Shown here: in pieces, positions 61,782-64,000 of the stretch
How the letters are laid out: each line of letters opens with the position of its first letter
Position numbering within the stretch: position 1 is the first letter of the stretch
Source of the DNA: Salisediminibacterium halotolerans
GTDB taxonomy: Bacteria > Bacillota > Bacilli > Bacillales > Salisediminibacteriaceae
Reading direction: 5' to 3'
Length of the DNA: 64,000 nt
Assembly: GCF_003814815.1 (NCBI RefSeq)
Contig: NZ_RKQQ01000001.1
Coordinates: forward strand, 62,001 to 126,000
Position numbers and translations under genes: made by a program
The notes under the pieces: model-generated
The model's database searches: none
Seen by the model: only the letters and a program-made list of their open reading frames with translations
Told to the model about the DNA's origin: nothing

Positions 61782-62570
61782 ATGAAAAAACGAATCGCAG
61801 CCGGTGCAATTATCTTAGCGATAAGCTCTGGATGCGCCGCTGAAAGTGGTCAAGAGGAGGCAGCGGAAACAGCCGAAGTGTCGATTGCAGCCGCATCAGA
61901 CTTAAACCCGGCTTTTCAGGCGCTAAAAGATGAATTTGAAGCTGAAACCGGGGTTGAGTTGACCTTTTCGTTCGGGTCAACCGGGCAGCTGGCTGATCAA
62001 ATTGAAAACGGCGCGCCGTTTGACGTATTTGCCTCGGCCAATGTATCGTTTATCGATCATTTAATCGAAACCGACGATATTATTGAGGAGTCGGCACAGC
62101 CTTATGCGTTTGGGCGCATCGGTTTAATGATGAAGGAAGAAAATACCGGCGCAGCTGAAAATATCGCTGATCTCACTTCTGCTGAGATTGAACAGCTGTC
62201 TATCGCTAATCCGGCCCATGCACCTTACGGAATGGCGGCAGAAGAAGCGCTCAAAGCAAGCGGACTTTATGCAGACGTCGAGAACAAACTGGTATACGGA
62301 CGCAATATCACCGATGCGTTCACGCACATTGAGACCGGCAATGCAGACGCGGGGATTATTGCATATTCACTCGGAATCGCCAACGAAGACGGGTATGACT
62401 TTATACTATTAGACGAGGAGCTTCATGAGCCGATTGAACAGGTCATCGGCGTGACTAGTCAGGCCGATCATCCAGAAGAAGCACAGTTATTTATCGATTA
62501 TATCACCGACGGTTCGGGGAAAGAGACGATGGAGGCGTATGGATTTATCGTTCCTGAGGAGGAGTCGTAA
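61782..62570 (+). CDS. modA: Molybdate ABC transporter substrate-binding lipoprotein
   Basis: ModA captures molybdate outside the membrane. 262 residues; lipobox ISSGC with Cys18, then the family pattern AAASDLNPAFQAL, FSFGSTGQLADQI, ENGAPFDVFASAN, and ANPAHAPYGMAAEEAL. GGAGG eight bases before ATG 61782 fixes the start; a longer frame to 61737 runs through the terminator. Shares one base (TAATG) with modB. Confidence 0.95.
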   Translation: MKKRIAAGAIILAISSGCAAESGQEEAAETAEVSIAAASDLNPAFQALKDEFEAETGVELTFSFGSTGQLADQIENGAPFDVFASANVSFIDHLIETDDIIEESAQPYAFGRIGLMMKEENTGAAENIADLTSAEIEQLSIANPAHAPYGMAAEEALKASGLYADVENKLVYGRNITDAFTHIETGNADAGIIAYSLGIANEDGYDFILLDEELHEPIEQVIGVTSQADHPEEAQLFIDYITDGSGKETMEAYGFIVPEEES

Positions 62571-63241
62571 TGGCCGATATCTCGCTGTTCCCCCTTTTTC
62601 TCTCATTAAGGGTCGCATTAACGGCAACAGGTTTGGCAATTTTGATCGGGATTCCGATCGCTTATTATCTTCATAAAGCCGACTCGCGTCTCGGCACCCT
62701 GATTGATACATTGATCACGCTGCCGATTGTCCTGCCGCCGACCGTGCTCGGGTACTATTTGCTCGTACTGTTGGGGCGAAACAGTGCGATCGGGACGTTT
62801 CTCGAGGACACATTCGGGGTCACGCTCGTCTTCACCCCTGCGGCTGCCGTCGTCGCCGCGCTTGTCGTGTCGATCCCGTTTATGATTAAATCCGCCAAAA
62901 CGGCGTTTGCGTCGGTCGGGGAAGATTTGCTTTATTCTGCAGAGATTCTCGGCCGATCGAAAATCAATATTTTCCTCACACTGACCATCCCGCTTGCCTG
63001 GCGGGGGATCGTCGCCGGAATCACCATGACATTTGCCCGCGCGCTCGGTGATTTCGGCGCGACGCTGATGGTAGCGGGGAGCATCCCGAATGAAACGATG
63101 ACAATGCCGATTGCGATCTATGATGCACTGTTAGCAGGCGACCGGGAAATGGCGAACGTGCTTGTCGCGATCATGACCGTAGTCGCGCTTACGATCTTAT
63201 ACACGATTAACCGTTTAGAAAAACGGGTCATTCAAGGGTGA
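62570..63241 (+). CDS. modB: Molybdate ABC transporter permease
   Basis: The 223-residue membrane subunit with five to six spans and the EAA motif (SAEILGRSKINIFLTLTIPLAWRG) that contacts ModC. Starts MADISLFPLFLSLRVALTATG. Coupled to modA by TAATG and to modC by TGATG. Confidence 0.95.
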   Translation: MADISLFPLFLSLRVALTATGLAILIGIPIAYYLHKADSRLGTLIDTLITLPIVLPPTVLGYYLLVLLGRNSAIGTFLEDTFGVTLVFTPAAAVVAALVVSIPFMIKSAKTAFASVGEDLLYSAEILGRSKINIFLTLTIPLAWRGIVAGITMTFARALGDFGATLMVAGSIPNETMTMPIAIYDALLAGDREMANVLVAIMTVVALTILYTINRLEKRVIQG

Positions 63242-63246
63242 TGACG

Positions 63247-64000
63247 ATGCTCGAAGCCGATATTCAAAAACAGTATCCCGATTTCAGTCTTGATATTTCT
63301 TTCACCGCCGCCGCCGGCTTAACCGGTATTCTCGGTCCGTCCGGGTGCGGAAAAAGTTTGACGCTGCAGACGATCGCCGGCATTTTATCCCCCGATCACG
63401 GACGGATTGTTATGGACGGCAGCGTCTGGTTTGACAGTGAAACGAACATTAACGTCCGGCCGCAGCTGCGAAAATCCGGCTATGTTTTCCAAAGCTATGC
63501 GCTCTTTCCGCACCTGACCGTCGCCGATAATATCGCGTACGGTCTGAAAGGCCGGCCAAAAGAAGAAATCCGCGCTAAAGTCGCGGACTGGCTCAGACTA
63601 ATTCAGCTGCAAGATTTCGGCAGACGTTATCCGGGGCAATTGTCCGGCGGGCAAAAACAGCGCGTGGCGCTTGCGCGCTCGATGATTACCGAACCGAGGC
63701 TGCTTTTGTTAGACGAACCTTTCTCCGCTCTGGATCAGCATATTCGCAGACAGCTGGAAGTCGATATGCTCCGGCTGATCGGTGAACACTATCACGGGGT
63801 CGCGCTTCTTGTCACCCACAACATCGAAGAAGCTTACCGGCTCAGTGAAGAAGGAATGCTCTTTCACGATGGGCGCGTACTGCAAAAAGGCGCGCGTGCA
63901 GACGTATTAACCCGCCCTGAATCTATTGCTGCCGCGGAAATACTCGGTATTGAAAATATTTTTCAAGGCCGGGCATTCGCTGTTGACGAAGACGGCGTTT
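63247..64000 (+). CDS. modC: Molybdate ABC transporter ATPase (partial)
   Basis: The first 251 residues are present; the gene runs off the right edge. Walker A GPSGCGKS (about residues 30-37), signature LSGGQKQRVALARS, Walker B LLLLDEPFSALD, and the switch THNIEEAY are intact. The end of the window enters the region where ModC has its TOBE regulatory domain. The start is MLEADIQ at 63247 with AAGGGTG upstream, or ATG 63241 overlapping the modB stop. Confidence 0.93.
   Translation, partial: MLEADIQKQYPDFSLDISFTAAAGLTGILGPSGCGKSLTLQTIAGILSPDHGRIVMDGSVWFDSETNINVRPQLRKSGYVFQSYALFPHLTVADNIAYGLKGRPKEEIRAKVADWLRLIQLQDFGRRYPGQLSGGQKQRVALARSMITEPRLLLLDEPFSALDQHIRRQLEVDMLRLIGEHYHGVALLVTHNIEEAYRLSEEGMLFHDGRVLQKGARADVLTRPESIAAAEILGIENIFQGRAFAVDEDGV

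Overview
The window is a contiguous piece of a Bacillaceae (Bacillota) chromosome. It carries genes diagnostic of that group: crh, hprK and ppaX, cggR-gapA, a ctsR-type box before clpP, ftsEX next to ctpB and minJ, hisZ with a short hisG, and a frameshifted prfB. Many proteins are strongly acidic (CtpB, MinJ, the M23 hydrolase, CccB), which together with a moderate GC content suggests a halophilic or haloalkaliphilic relative of Bacillus. That placement is inference. No rRNA, tRNA or CRISPR array was seen.

Layout, left to right. (1) 1-6900, minus strand: the glycolytic run cggR-gapA-pgk-tpiA-gpmI-eno (eno runs off the left edge), with a CggR operator and a promoter in the cggR leader. (2) 6900-15450: a small thioredoxin-fold protein, rpoN, clpP with a CtsR box, then crh-whiA-glmR-rapZ, trxB and a TPR protein. 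(3) 15600-17740, plus strand: a carotenoid desaturase and a small isoprenylcysteine-type methyltransferase, placed between two blocks that adjoin in Bacillus subtilis. (4) 17816-24261, minus: the complete eight-gene overlapping operon hisZGDBHAFI. (5) 24400-48020, minus: yvoF, ppaX, yvoD, lgt, hprK, yvlD, yvlC, yvlB, uvrA, uvrB (with a LexA box), minJ, ctpB, an M23 hydrolase, ftsX, ftsE, cccB, yitT-type, prfB, secA. (6) 48235-51337, plus: glcT and ptsG with an antiterminator target and terminator between them. (7) 51396-57900: hpf with a SigB promoter, a cold-shock gene, an ssb-like gene, manA, a neopullulanase-type GH13 enzyme, an ROK sugar kinase and two unrecognised small genes. (8) 58044-61380, minus: fliD-fliT-like-flaG-fliS under a SigD-type promoter. 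(9) 61550-64000, plus: modA-modB-modC (modC runs off the right edge) behind a structured, probably molybdenum-cofactor-responsive leader.

The carbon theme is strong. HPr kinase, Crh, the pyrophosphatase PpaX, CggR, GlcT and PtsG are all here, so glucose uptake, its sensing and lower glycolysis are encoded within 50 kb. The envelope and division theme is FtsEX plus its likely peptidoglycan hydrolase, MinJ, CtpB, SecA and Lgt.

The most unusual feature is a pair of related 365 and 421 bp elements (9429-9793 and 43840-44260). They have imperfect terminal inverted repeats, no transposase and a conserved multi-hairpin interior. Each sits at the rho-independent terminator of a gene (clpP, prfB), and at each site the whole terminator hairpin, different at the two loci, is present on both sides of the element. 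This looks like a mobile element that targets terminator hairpins and duplicates them.
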